This document shows, one piece after another, positions 13,140 to 24,990 of a stretch of 64,000 bases of DNA (its first letter is position 1; each line of letters begins with the position of its first letter). The DNA comes from Cardiocondyla obscurior. Lineage: Eukaryota > Arthropoda > Insecta > Hymenoptera > Formicidae. Location of the stretch: positions 3,601,001 through 3,665,000 of the forward strand of contig NC_091865.1 of NCBI RefSeq assembly GCF_019399895.1. Direction: 5' to 3'. The notes beneath the pieces were generated by a model, which worked only from the letters and a program-made list of their open reading frames with translations, ran no database searches and had not been told where the DNA came from. The translations under genes and the position numbers were made by a program.

Positions 13140-13740
13140 CGATGGCAACTGAAAGGCGCGACGTGTCGTATTTCGAAATACGCGACTAGAATTCGGCGCG
13201 ATTTTCAACAACGTAGTAGTTGTTAGCGTAGAATGGCGAACGCTGCCGTTTGTTGGCAATGACGACGCCAACGACAACGAAAACGACAACGATGATGACA
13301 CTTCTGGTCCACGTACGTGCGCCCGTTCACATACATAAGCGCCCGCGCACACGTCTTTACGTGATTTTCATTTCACGCGTTACGCCGTGTACGTGGAAGG
13401 CCCAGCCCGCGGTTTCTGCGGCACCACGCGCCCCTCCTATATCATCGTTTAAAATAATATTGCGTCCAGAGGGGCATTCGGCGCTCTCATATCCGCCGCG
13501 ACAAATCACCCTCACATAGCACCTAGCGCCTACCGCCGCTGGCAGAACCGAGTGCGATACAGTAGGGAACGGGACGAAGTAATGGAAAGACACGGGTGGG
13601 CGGAAGCGAGAGAAAAGTAGGGAAACGAAAGAGGAAAAACCGAGCGTCAGCCTGCGCGAGAGCCTTCGCCGGACTCGTTATTTACACTCACGCGCTTATT
13701 GCTTGATTTGATTAATAATTCGTGGCGCTCGCGCGTGGCA
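13140..13740. other. CpG-rich island
   Basis: About 600 bp rich in CG dinucleotides between AT-rich flanks. It contains a 16-bp perfect palindrome, CGTATTTCGAAATACG, at 13167-13182. Overlapping frames on both strands (13250-13519 +, 13357-13593 -) have no recognisable domains. It may be a promoter or regulatory island. No start site can be assigned. Confidence 0.4.
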
Positions 13741-14296
13741 GAAAAAAAGAAAGAAAAAAAAAAAAAAAAGGGCAGGAATCTGCGAAAGAAGAACGAATAT
13801 CTTGGCTTTAAAAGGGGAGATAAATTATGGCGATAGCCATTGGCGAGGTGGTCATGACGGCGTGTGTGTCGCGTAAGTTCGATAATCCCTGCACTATACT
13901 GCGGATGTCGGTTGTCAGTAGATACGGTCAACGATAAGCGAGACTATGAACATATACGTTGCTAAAGCCGGTCTTTAGTTTGATTTATTGTCGGATCCAA
14001 AGCGATTATAACTGAAACTGTAAGAGTGTGATTGTATTATGACCTAACAGAAGATATGAATAATTTCAGATAAGATTAGCGTACGTGCAATGTTCTGTGG
14101 TACGCTCGAGAACCGATATTAGTAGCTCGAAGCATTAATTAATTTTGTCCTTTATTTATACATAAAAATAGCTGTATTGTCCATCCCTTCAATTTTTCGA
14201 TTATTATAATTATTACTCGCTGTTTCCGTTTTATCTCGACTACTTTCGTTCCGAAACTGATTCTTCGAATCTCCTCGCGACGGTATAAAATATATT

Positions 14297-14322
14297 ATGC
14301 CCAACGTTAGCCCGTTTCCACA
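14297..14322 (+). repeat. Dispersed repeat, copy 1 of 3
   Basis: A 26-bp segment with the core CAACGTTAGCCCGTTTC. Related segments occur at 40592-40617 (three differences, all transitions) and 46994-47019 (about seven differences, mostly transitions). All three are in the same orientation. They look like fragments of one old repeat family. Confidence 0.5.
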
Positions 14323-14794
14323 TACGTGTAATATATTGACAGGGGATAGCTTCAGAAATTATACATCCGGGTACAAATAGACGGCGTGAAGGATTGCGCG
14401 CTGTGCCATCTAAATTTTCATTCAGCCTCTCCCAGCTCTCGTTTGCGTAACATTAAGCGAAATCGTTACGAACGACAATCGCCGAACATCATTGTCAGAG
14501 TGAAACAAGACTTCAATGGCAGTTGCAGTCAACGTAACTGATAAGTACTGCACGTGGGGTGATCGTTAAAACAACTATAACCAACACGCAACAATATAAT
14601 GTTAATGAAGCAATTTTGGTATCAACACATTTCCCGTAATGATCGCGTTACGCCAGACCACTCGTTGCGGATAGAACATAAGTAGAAACAAATGACCCGG
14701 TACCGTCGTTGGTAAACGCAAAACTTTTGTCTCCCTGCCGGTTACGAGGGAGCAGTTGCCAACTACTTACCTCCGTAGCTTCCTGACCGCTGAC

Positions 14795-14820
14795 TTTTTT
14801 TTTTTTTTTTTTTTTTTTTT
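14795..14820. repeat. poly-T tract (26)
   Basis: An uninterrupted T run of about 26 bases. Confidence 0.9.
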
Positions 14821-17367
14821 ACTACGTTTAATCTAAATCTAACTAAGGTCTTACAACGGCAAGGGAATCGATTTGACCCTCTTGCGCCGCTACGTTTCGC
14901 CGCTTTGGAATAACGAGGTTTCAACTAAATGACGAAGCTATATCAAATGAAGCTTTGCCACCCTAACCTTAGAGAATACTGCAAGTTTATCTTCGTGAAT
15001 TAAATGGGGGTTAACGTAGGGGCGATAAGTATTACGGTGAGATCCTTTCCAATTTTTAATCTGATTCTGGTTTATTTTAAGAAAATCATTACTGGGAGGG
15101 TAACAAATTTGTTTGATCTCGTACCGTTTAGAAATCGTTTGACGTTTCATCCCTTTGGAATATATTTTATAAATCAAATTAATAACATCCGCGGGTTGAA
15201 ATTGAAACGAGATGTAAAATAAAAAGATAACTTTTTGACGAGATAATTGCCGTTTCTTCTAAGGTCGACAAACTGATAAAGATATTTCTATAAATAAATT
15301 TATAACGCAGAAATGGCATTACAGTGATTTGAAGTGATAAATGTCACATATAGTCCGATTGCCGTGTCAGTCACACGCATACATTGGCAAAGAATTGTCT
15401 TTGACGGATATAGATTGCATTGAAACGTTCCACCGGAAGAGGTCATGAAAAGTCGATCGCTTCCATACAATGCTTCCGCGATACTCAAAGCGTTGGCTAA
15501 TTATTCGAACAAATTATCGACAGGATTAAAGCAATTACTCGTTGCGCCTGATTAGTGCATAAAATTGGAATTACATCGCTTTTCTGCACGATCGTTCCTC
15601 CCTGTCTCATTTTCCATTCGTATCTGCCTCGTCGCTATTCTCCCTCATTTTTTCATATCCATCGCTCGTTATCTAGCATTTGCATCCCTTTTCGCTTTTT
15701 CCCTCTTTATCGCGCCCGTTCTATCGGGCAGACACGTATACACGTTGATCTCAGCCAATTTCCGTCCCACTGCGCATGTACATTTATGCGCCGTCAATGC
15801 GAAATGAATGTATTGTAATATCGCCGATGTCAAGTAGTATAGGTATCATATATTAGTCGAGCGCGAGTCTGGACATGTTAATTAATTAAATATCTCCGAT
15901 AATCATTACGAGCCGACTGCAGACCGAGCTGTGGACTCGCGCTTTTGTTTGTCACCACTAAATTGTTCCTCTACGTTGTTAACGTGGCATTAACATTAAT
16001 GGGTATATTGTTAAAACTAGCATGTATTTCGATTAAGCGCGTTTGTAATCATTAGCGATCGTGTTCTTCGCGCGTACGGGCACGTTTTATTTTCCGCGCG
16101 GGTGCGTCTCTGTTCGAGAAATTCAAATTTTTAATAAGGGAGTATAAAAATTACTTAAATGATAAGCAAAACATGACTAATGAGAGACAGCGTTTATAAA
16201 ATATTATGCAAAATTGTAGTTTTGATTTCGCTTTTAATTTTAGTTTAGTTTTTCGAATGATAAAAATAACTTGTAGGTGAGACATTAATCTTGCGATCAT
16301 TAAGAGAAACTGTTTCTAGCGAACTAATTGGCTGTTTAAATAGGATCAGCTATGGTAACTGTATAGGATTTTATTTACGCGTAATTACCCGCTGATTAAT
16401 AGTTGTCCACTCAAGCTGGTTTCTCCATAAGTTCTCTTTGAAAATTCAAGAGGGTGCATTTCTTGCGATGCTTATGTTGTAACGAGAAAAGTGAGAAAGC
16501 ATAAACTTTTTTGTAACTTTTTGTCGCATAAAATTAGTTGAAAAAGTAATACATAGAGTAACGATGCAAAATAATAAAGAGTATAAACGTGAACGAAACG
16601 GCAACTATTTTTATTCGATATAACGTCGGTATTTAATATGTTAGAGCAATTTTTTTTATTATTTTTATCTCTTTTCTTTAAATCTCTCGGTTAAAAAATT
16701 TCGTTCAAAGCAGAAAATGCTCACGCGTGCTTGGGTACGTGAAGCTGGCGTAAGGATTTTCCAGTTTTATTGCATGATAAAAGAAAGCGAAGGGCGTTGA
16801 CTGATAGAGAGATCAGGTCAAATTGATGTGCCGCGCTCAGATATGGGGACAGGCATCTGAAAAACGAGCGTGTGTCTCGTTCCGTATTACTTCAATTTTT
16901 CTTGCTCATAAACGTCCAAACATTACATGCGTATAAATGCGCGTGTTTCTGTTTTTACTTATAAAAATATCGACAAATCTGAAATATTTCCTTTCGAACG
17001 CACACAGCACATTCAATTATAAATATACGATAAAAAATTATTTGCAACAGCATTACACTTTTATTTAAAAACTACGTACGTGTAATTTAAAAATAATTAG
17101 AAGCCATAAACGTTAATTATTACAAGTCGAATATTTTTCGGAAAAGAAAAAAAAAAAGAAAATTAAAAATTGCGAATAATCTAAAGAAACTTAAATAAAT
17201 TAGACATTAATGATTTCCTTGCTTTATTTCTTTTAAATAACTTGTGGTTTTTATTCTGATCGAGTATCGACATATTTTAGAAGACCCAACTGTCACGTAC
17301 ATAAGTCATCTGGTACCTCGACAATGCTAATAGATGCAACCTCTTTGCAGTCACGTCATTCGAAAAT

Positions 17368-17494
17368 TAATTACAGTTGGTCGCAGGGTCGCAAAGAACA
17401 AGGCCTGAATAATTAACGTGACCGTTGTATCGCACCCGGAGCTAATTATAGGCCCTTCCTTTTCTATTCGCCTGATTAGCATATTCGTTAATTA
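17368..17494. promoter_or_regulatory. Cluster of homeodomain-type TAATTA sites
   Basis: Four perfect TAATTA hexamers occur in 127 bp, at 17368-17373, 17410-17415, 17443-17448 and 17489-17494. A GATTAG lies between the last two. The intervening sequence is not especially AT-rich, so the clustering is not simply a composition effect. TAATTA is the core of many homeodomain binding sites. An enhancer role is inferred. Confidence 0.35.
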
Positions 17495-19140
17495 TCAGAC
17501 TTACGTACCGCCAGGTAACATACTTATGCAAACTGTACAGTGTCCGAAGGCTTGCGTGCGCTAATATTCGCGCGAGCGTGCGTGTCGCGGATCGCGCACA
17601 CGTCGCCGTCTACGCATAAGTAAAGGGTAAAAAACCCTTTCTGCCAGAGGGTCAAATACACCGCGTAAGACGATTCATTCGCAGCTTTTTTAAACACGGT
17701 CTCGAAGTACGATTTCGTATTCCAAGTGCGTACCTCGTACTGTACAAAGGAAAGTAGCGCGCGATAGAGCTTGCCGATAAAAGTGTTATTAAGTTTTTAA
17801 TGACCTTATGTTATAAAAATTTTTTTAACTATACCTATCGAATGTAACTTTTTATAGGCAATCATGCACGTGTTTGAACATGCAAAATCGATTTTACGGA
17901 AAATTATCAAAGAAGAGGAACGCGCGTCGAGGGACAGCTTTCTTTTTTCTTCTTCCCCACAATTTAAAATAAATTACCTCTCGTATTTTGTGATAAATTT
18001 TATCTTTTAATAATCTTGCTTCTACATCGGCTTCTCTTTTCGGAATAATTTTTTATGATAAAACTGCTTTGGTAATTTTTATACAGTAGGTGAAAAATAA
18101 TTACTAAAAACCGAATTAACAGATCTTTTTTTTTTTTATATTATACATACAAGAAGACATCAAAAACATTTATCTCTCTAAACGACACATTGAAATTAAA
18201 TGTGTTGTGAAAATTAATAGCTAATGGTAATCCTGGAGTGAATAATCCTTTTGATATTATTTTCCTTGTCAATGAGTTTTAATTTCCAAGACCGTTTACG
18301 AACGTAGTTGCCGCGTCTGTTACAGTCCATTATTTTTAATGCATCGTTATGTCTATCTGTCATTTCTCGTGTCAGCGTAATGTCGGCGGTCCCGTAGATG
18401 ACGATTGATTCGAGTACGGCAATGAAGGTAACAGCGGGCTCGTATGAAGATGTAAGCTCGGCAACGGTATAAGGCCAGGTTTACGCGTACTCGAACGTTT
18501 ATCGCGCCATGTCGGGCGCAACACGCAAACCCGACGTTACACCCTCCGTTATATTCGCATGGCGGAAATACTACTGAGCTGTAATCCTCCTTGATCGCAT
18601 TTACGAGCGTAAACTTTCGAAAGTTCCAATCGCGGCGTGGGTTTCGGTGCTACATGTTGCGCTGGAGCGTATTTGAAAATCATATTACGAATGTGGCCGC
18701 TGCGGCTCAGTATGACACATTTTGTGTTAATTATATGAAACTTGCTACGTCAAATTCAGAGCTTCGTGGAAATCAAATTATCATTTGTTGCAGTCGCCTT
18801 AATATCGCGCTTACGTTTGTTCAAGACTGCCCGCCCTAAAGTTATTCCGCAAACAATCTTAATAAGTGTAATCGAGCGAGTTTCGAATTAAACGGCTTTT
18901 AAGAATTATTATTTGCAATTAATAAAAACTGTATCAAAGATTTTACGATAAATAAAACGGTCGGGATTAATTATCGGGGAAAAGAAAAGCATAAATGCGC
19001 GTCTCTCGTGCTTGGCGCATAAGCGAACGCGAGGCATGACCTAAATAAAAATTAAAAGCGTTGTTATGTGCTCTCGCAACTATGCCAAACAAAGTACTTT
19101 TTACATATTTAACAATATTTAAAATCTCCGCCAGGTGAGG
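17495..19140. other. Mixed non-coding stretch
   Basis: No gene is supported. A CpG-rich patch at about 17550-17620 is followed by AT-rich sequence. An 82-codon frame at 18591-18839 (+) has no recognisable features. Confidence 0.55.
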
Positions 19141-19187
19141 TGAATAAGCAAAGGCGAAGTTTGGAGACAGCAGTTATTGCAGCCGTT

Positions 19188-19328
19188 TTCCGATAAACGA
19201 GCGATAATGACAGGGTGGGTAATGGTTTCGTTTAACACCGTCCCCCGTTCCCTCCTTTCCAAGTATCGTTTCTTCGGGATTAACGTTAGCTAACTGACTC
19301 ACGTATACCTACGGCAACGCACGAAAAC
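19188..19328 (+). repeat. Motif family copy A
   Basis: Pairs with copy B (20146-20293). The best-matching part runs from CCGATAAACGAGCGATAATG through AATGGT and TTTAACACCG, at roughly 80 percent identity by eye. Weaker similarity continues to about 19328. It shares the skeleton ACGAGCG, spacer, AATGGT, short spacer, TTTAAC with copies B, C and D. It also contains TAAACGA and TCGTTTA, which could pair as a seven-base stem. Confidence 0.5.
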
Positions 19329-19619
19329 AAAATAAACAGAGGTCTCAGAGCGAGAGCTTTTTTTCCACTTCGTTTACTTCTGGCGATTTGCGTTTTCTAC
19401 AGTAATCATAAAAAAGTAACGCGCTACCGATTGTTTAATTAAGTAAACATTATTTTTCTTTATCAATTTATTAATTCTTTCTTCATAATTCTTCAATAAT
19501 TATTTCTTCATAATATGTTGTCTAATTGTATAAAATTTAAAAAGTGGCATTATCATTAAAAAAAAAAAAAATATATAGTATCTGTCTAGCGACTGTCCAG
19601 TGTGAATCATCTGGTGGAC

Positions 19620-19946
19620 AATTATTACTGGTTATTAACGAGCCAGAAAAGTTAGATATCTCAACGTTTTTCGTCGCGTATTAGCTTACTGCGTGTACTG
19701 ATTTAGCTAACGCGCGCTCGACTTCCGAGCCCGCTGGCGCGCGCGTGGCCGCCGTGAGCACGTGCGTCTGTTACGTCATCCGGCAGCCATCATTGTTGCA
19801 CCGTGGTCCACGTGGTGGAGGGTCGCGTGGCGGCGGCCGGCGGGCCCGAAAGTCAGCGACCGCGGCAGTCGAGCGCGCGTGCATAGATCAGTACGCGTAG
19901 TAAGCTAGTACACGGCGAAAAACGTTTAGATTAGCCAGTAATAATT
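19620..19946. mobile_element. Foldback (long inverted repeat) element
   Basis: The outer 12 bp are perfect inverted repeats: AATTATTACTGG at 19620-19631 and its complement at 19935-19946. The main arms, 19663-19722 and 19867-19926, begin AACGTTTTTCG when read inward and match for about 60 bp at roughly 85 percent. Most differences are transitions. The central 140 bp or so is very CpG-rich. No target-site duplication is obvious and there is no transposase frame. The shape fits a MITE or foldback element, but a functional structured locus is an alternative because homologous segments A and B lie on either side. Confidence 0.6.
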
Positions 19947-20145
19947 AAAAAATTAATGGTATTAACTCTTTGACGATATTAATTTATTTTAATCGTACAT
20001 ATTGATTTAGTTTGAAAACGAATCGCTAAGAAGAAGAATGCAGGTGGAAACATATAATAATTATAAATATGTAGCAATGTATACAACAAGTAGATAGATA
20101 GAGAGACTCGCATCACGTTGAGCCTATTGCCGATAATTTCACTGA

Positions 20146-20293
20146 GCTTTCACCGATAAATGAGCAATAATGATAGCGGGTTGGGGTAATGGTTCCGTTT
20201 AACGCCGTACGTGTGTTCCGTCCATTGCTGCTTTGGCTATAATGGGAGCTAGCTAGTAAGTGTATCGGTAGCACGGATGTATGACGCGAAAAC
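20146..20293 (+). repeat. Motif family copy B
   Basis: Homologous to copy A (19188-19328), in the same orientation and on the other side of the foldback element. The skeleton reads ATGAGCA, 21-base spacer, AATGGT, TTCCGTTTAACGCCG. Relative to A, the seven-base stem partner has become TAAATGA, which keeps part of the pairing through one G-T wobble but gains one mismatch. Confidence 0.5.
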
Positions 20294-20863
20294 GGTGATA
20301 TTACGCTCCGTATACATACGAGATAAATCGTGTAAACTGAAAGCTGCTCTCTAACTGCATCTCCACGTATAACATTAAATAACGAATATTATTTTACGAG
20401 TTCAACAAACAGCTAACTAAACGTACATTGCTATGCGCACGTAGGTGTAAATAATAGCACGTGAATAAACAATAAGAGAATATTATTTCAATTTGCGTAT
20501 AAATGTTGCATTATCGTTAAATAAAAATATGTGACAATTAATAACATAAAATTTCATGAAAAGAACGAGAGGCCGGTACTTTTCAGCGAGACTCTTTCAT
20601 TTACGGAGTGTATCGTATATATTGTTTAATTAAATTTAGTGCAGCATGGGTATAGAAATTTTAATTAAATATTAGCTTTAAAGTATTTTCCGACTATGTT
20701 TGAGAAATAAGTATAATTTTCTACTACATATTTCGTCTTTACTGCAGGATTATATAGCTCGGTCTATTAACATGCGTTTCCTGAACAAATATGAAAATGT
20801 CCCTTGCAGTGAAGTCTCACCACAAATGCAATCTCCTCCATTTGCACCCCTACCTCTATTCTT

Positions 20864-21022
20864 GCATCTACGTGCCCCGGTTTAACGCCACGCTATAAAG
20901 TTTTTGTCACTGTCTGCAAAATGGCAGTGAGAAACGAGCGAACCTGTCGTGCTCGCGGCTAAAATGGTAGATTAAACGTTCCGCTGTCAGCTATTCAGAT
21001 CGATTCGTTGCACTTTTGCTTC
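20864..21022 (+). repeat. Motif family copy C with hairpin
   Basis: About 159 bp matched by copy D some 620 bp downstream, at roughly 75 percent identity by eye. Both start GCATCTA and both contain GCTATAAA, a hairpin, GAGAAACGAG, AATGGTA, ATTAAACG and TTTTGCTTC in the same order. The hairpin in C has stem TTGTCA (20904-20909), loop CTGTCTGCAAAA (20910-20921) and stem TGGCAG (20922-20927), with two G-T wobbles. Confidence 0.6.
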
Positions 21023-21482
21023 GCCTTTTACCGAGATTAGGTTTATCAAGGAATAATAACCAATTATAGATCGTGGCAAGCGTTGTAACGCGACGTCCAA
21101 CATCATTATTGTTCTTCGTATGCGTTTACATTTCGAATTACCGGGACGCGTTATAAAGAATTCTTCTCGCTAGGCAAAAATTTTCCTGTCACGTGTTGCA
21201 AAATCGAGGCTCTTTAAAAACGACGGGATCGCGCATGCGAGATGCGTGAATTTCTATTTTTCGTGCACCGTTATATGCCGAATTGGCATGTGTCTCCAAT
21301 TTTTGCCGCGTATAACACGATAAACTGCAGAATGTATGCGGCGCCGGTCAGAACACTTCGTACCTATTCGCTTTTTATACGCCAAAATGTTCCCCGCGTT
21401 AAAATATCAAGGAAAAAAGTACGTCCGTCACGCATTTAACATTATCGCTGGGATTAAGCTTCAGTTTGAACACTCTCATAGA

Positions 21483-21632
21483 GCATCTAGGTGTACTGTT
21501 TTAGTACCGTGCTATAAACTTTTTGCCGCTGTCTGCAAAACGGCAATGAGAAACGAGGAGACCTGTCACACTACGCTAGAATGGTAAATTAAACGCCTAG
21601 CCGACGTGATCGATTAGATTCTCTTTTGCTTC
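21483..21632 (+). repeat. Motif family copy D with hairpin
   Basis: Partner of copy C. Its hairpin has stem TTGCCG (21523-21528), the identical loop CTGTCTGCAAAA (21529-21540) and stem CGGCAA (21541-21546), with all six pairs Watson-Crick. Compared with C, one A-T pair is replaced by G-C through two substitutions, and two wobble pairs are replaced by standard pairs. No function is assigned. Confidence 0.6.
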
Positions 21633-21639
21633 TTGCATC

Positions 21640-24385
21640 AGCTCACTGTTCCATGAGTGAATTACAATCTCAAGGATGATAGGGAAAAAAATCGTGCACG
21701 CGCGGGGCATCTACGAAAGTGCGAATAGTCGCGAGCGCCATATCAAGGACGAATTGTCGAAGGTCAAAATGGAACTGACACTTTGATTATCATCGATTAA
21801 AGGGATAGATAGTCTGTTAAGAATTATGCGTAATGTTAAATTTATATTTTAAAATATATAAAAGTATGCCAGCGATCTAGTATGAATATGTTATAAAATT
21901 ATTAAATTAATTAGTATCGCATATAACTTTTTAAGAGAAATTAATTTCTTTTTTTTCTTTTTTTTTTTTAACTGGCAAAGCTAACAACTTTTAGCAAAGC
22001 ATTGATGGTGCTACGATAATAATCATCGCGAACGTGTCGGGAAGTATCGGCAAAACTGTAATTGGACAAAAAGAAAACTCGCAAGCGAGACAAGTGACAC
22101 GGAAAACCGAAACGTACGTTTGAACTAGAAAAAGGGTATGTTATATATTATAGTTTAAAAAGTAAAAGCAAAATTATTAATTATTTTATTAATATTAATT
22201 TTTCGAATATGTGATAACAATTTTGAAAAGCTCCTTTTTATTTATTATACAATAGCTACATAAAAAAAAATGTATACATTTTTACATAGAAATTTTAATA
22301 CAAAACATAGAAATATACAAATCAAATATTTAATTTGAAAAATATATAATGTTATACGCGCAACAGCACGTATATTTCTTACGCAGCGCAAGTTTCACGA
22401 AAATCTGTTTTTATGTTTACGCGTCATTCAACGTTGTTTGATCTTGAAACCGAGTTTACAATGTGCGCTGCTTTATACGGGAGTCGTTATTGAGAAAAAA
22501 TATTTTTTTTTTGTAGAAAACGGTATAGCATATAAAGGTAGAACGTCGCCTCCGCAATTCACAGAGGATCCCCATATATTGTATGTATCGAAGGCATCCT
22601 TTTGAGAGTGCAGTTACGCTTTGTCGACTAGTCAAGCCTTTCCTGTAGCTTCCCGATCGCACGATCATGTAACCTTTCAACTGCATTCTGTCGCGTTGAC
22701 GTTTCTGTCCTCCTATTTTCCAATTCTCCCATTTAAAGCCCCACTTGCGCCACGATATTCAGAATCCGCGTATGTGATTAGGTTACGCCGCAAAATCGAT
22801 AGCTCGACTAGCGTTATAACCATCGTCAGGTTAAAAACAATTCAGCCGTAAAATCTGCCGGGAAATCTGACGCCCAGGTATCATGTTTCGAGCCGCATCG
22901 ATACGTCCTTCTACTCTTTAACGTAGCCGATTCCATTTTCACAGCGAGTCTGTTTTTACCTCCGCGAAAATGCGATATGGAAAACATGCGTCGGATATCC
23001 CCAATTTGAGCATTGTTATCCGATTTTAATTATGATCAGAAAATAGTACCTCGCCATTACGAAAAACAGACTGCAGGGAAATTTGTAAACAAGAAAATCG
23101 ATACTTCAATTAGTGCTTGAAAATTTATAAGTTTTTAAAAGTACTCGGCTATCTATTAAAATTATTTTTGGATTTAATTTAGAAATACGTTTGTTAGCCC
23201 TCGCGCAGCTTGTTCCGTTTGCTCTAACTTAATTGTACGTTGATTATATTTATTTAAATCGTTATACGTTTTTAATATTTCTATATTATTAGAAAAACGT
23301 GTTGGAAAAGTTATATGATCTGTTTTGGAATAGAAAAAAAAAGGAAAGACGATAGAGGGGAAAAATCAAGTTTCATTTAATTTTTTACGACGCTATCTAA
23401 ATGGAAATTAAATAAATAATACTTTTATCACACGCGAATAAAATAAGATATCTATTATACATGCTTTTTACGGTAAATGGTAAAGAGCAATACGCGTATT
23501 CAGCATTATATTTATTTTACTGGTGAAACAAGCACTCATTGATAAAGATGTGATGTATCAATTTTCAGTGCAATTACCTTTCATACATTATTCGCATTGA
23601 TTAAGTAGGTAAGTGCAGTACGTCATTTTACGTACTTCATAATAGAGAGTGTAAGAGAAAGGGGAAACGCTTAACAATGAACTCACGGTAGGATTCCCAG
23701 ATCTGAATTTGGAATTCCCAGCGTTCCAAAGTATCCCGCTTTCGTTCTAGCGTGAAATAAGTCTGGGACCTCGGAGCCCTCTCCAAAGCTGACTATTTGC
23801 ACTTAGCAACTAGTGGTATGGCACCTGGGTGCTCTCAACTAAAATACTACTTGCCGTCGACTGCCTTTTCTACGCTAGTGTAACGCATACATATGAAAGT
23901 TAATTCTTTTTCCCTCCGTAAAAACAATGACGTTTGACGGTTCAATACTTATTGTAATAATTATGTTTAGGTAATTTCCGCGTCTACTCGTTACATTTAT
24001 TTTTAGAAACGTATGTATCGATTTTGGGATATACTACGGTTGATAATATGTTGCAGTGGAAACGCTTAAAGAAACATGTTTGTTATTTGATTCTTACATA
24101 TACGTGAAATTCTTTTTTTTTTTTGGGGGAAAGAGGAAAATTTTTTTATTTTTTTTATGCGAAACTTTTATCACTGCTGAAAGCGGTGAAGTAAACTTTA
24201 AGTCTAGTTAACTTTATAATACTTGCGGTGTCGCGGAATCTTTCTCGGCGCATTTGAATGTGAACAATAAAATAAATGATTACGCGTCATAACGCACGCA
24301 TTTTTATAATTAATGACAGAGGATATACACTTTGACCTAAGTCGCCTTTTATTCGTCTCCAGACACGTTACCCTACTAAATCATA
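21640..24385. other. AT-rich non-coding stretch
   Basis: No gene is supported. A T-rich tract lies at about 21949-21970. The overlapping frames at 22456-22686 (-) and 22621-22851 (+) show nothing recognisable. A direct repeat of ATTCCCAG occurs at about 23693 and 23713. A T run lies at 24113-24124. Confidence 0.55.
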
Positions 24386-24389
24386 CGTG

Positions 24390-24990
24390 GGCGGCATTCT
24401 ACGTTCTTAGCTTCACGTGTCAAGACTACATCGCGCTGTAGGAAAAACACGCGTCACCGCCGAAACGCGTATCCACTTCGTCGGCGCGCCGACCCGAGCA
24501 ATTCATTCAATTTTCACGAATGTCTACGGCACCGCAGACTTCCCTTTTTGTACCGTTTCGTCGCCAGTTGCACCAACGTTTTTGCATACGACTGAAACAA
24601 AGAGACCGCGCGATGAATTTTGAGCGATGACGCGCCAGGAAGAAGACGCAAATTCGCGGCGGGATGCGGACAGAATCGCAAATAGCGTGGACGTTTCTGT
24701 TTACAAGATGAGCGTCGCTGGTTGTAAATCATAGAGTGCGATGGGTAGCCTGGGCGCGTGCGAGGGGTGCGCGTGGGTGAAGCGGAACGCAAGTATAGGA
24801 ATGCTCGTAAGTCGGGCGGGAGGGCGGAGGGTAGAGCGCGAGCAAGTCTGTTGGGAAATAAGGAGGCAAAGTTAACCCGCTACCCCTTCTACATCTCGCC
24901 GTGCTGTACCCTTCGCAAATAGCTACGTAACCCTACCGTATCCCCGTCCCTATTGCGCCGGCACTACATTCACACCGACGTTACATTCGT
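24390..24990. other. CpG-rich island
   Basis: About 600 bp of GC-rich sequence dense in CG dinucleotides, with a 14-bp perfect palindrome GTCGGCGCGCCGAC at 24480-24493 and a purine-rich patch at about 24800-24870. The frames at 24417-24623 (+) and 24514-24792 (-) overlap and have no recognisable domain. It could be a promoter or other regulatory island. Confidence 0.4.

Larger units (their letters stand above)
13741..17350. other. Mixed non-coding stretch
   Basis: No gene is supported. It holds an A-rich run near 13741-13770, one copy of a three-copy dispersed repeat (14297-14322) and a 26-base T run (14795-14820). At 14767 the minus strand reads CGGAG followed by GTAAGTAG, a good donor-like sequence. 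It is preceded on that strand by poly-A rather than a pyrimidine tract, so no exon is called. The overlapping frames at 15555-15818 show nothing recognisable. Confidence 0.55.

Noticed and set aside
13167..13182. Perfect palindromes at 13167-13182, 24480-24493 and 45196-45209
   Set aside because: About four 14-bp and one 16-bp palindromes are expected by chance in 64 kb.
14762..14790. Strong donor-like GTAAGTAG on the minus strand at 14767
   Set aside because: The sequence upstream on that strand is poly-A, with no acceptor or open exon.
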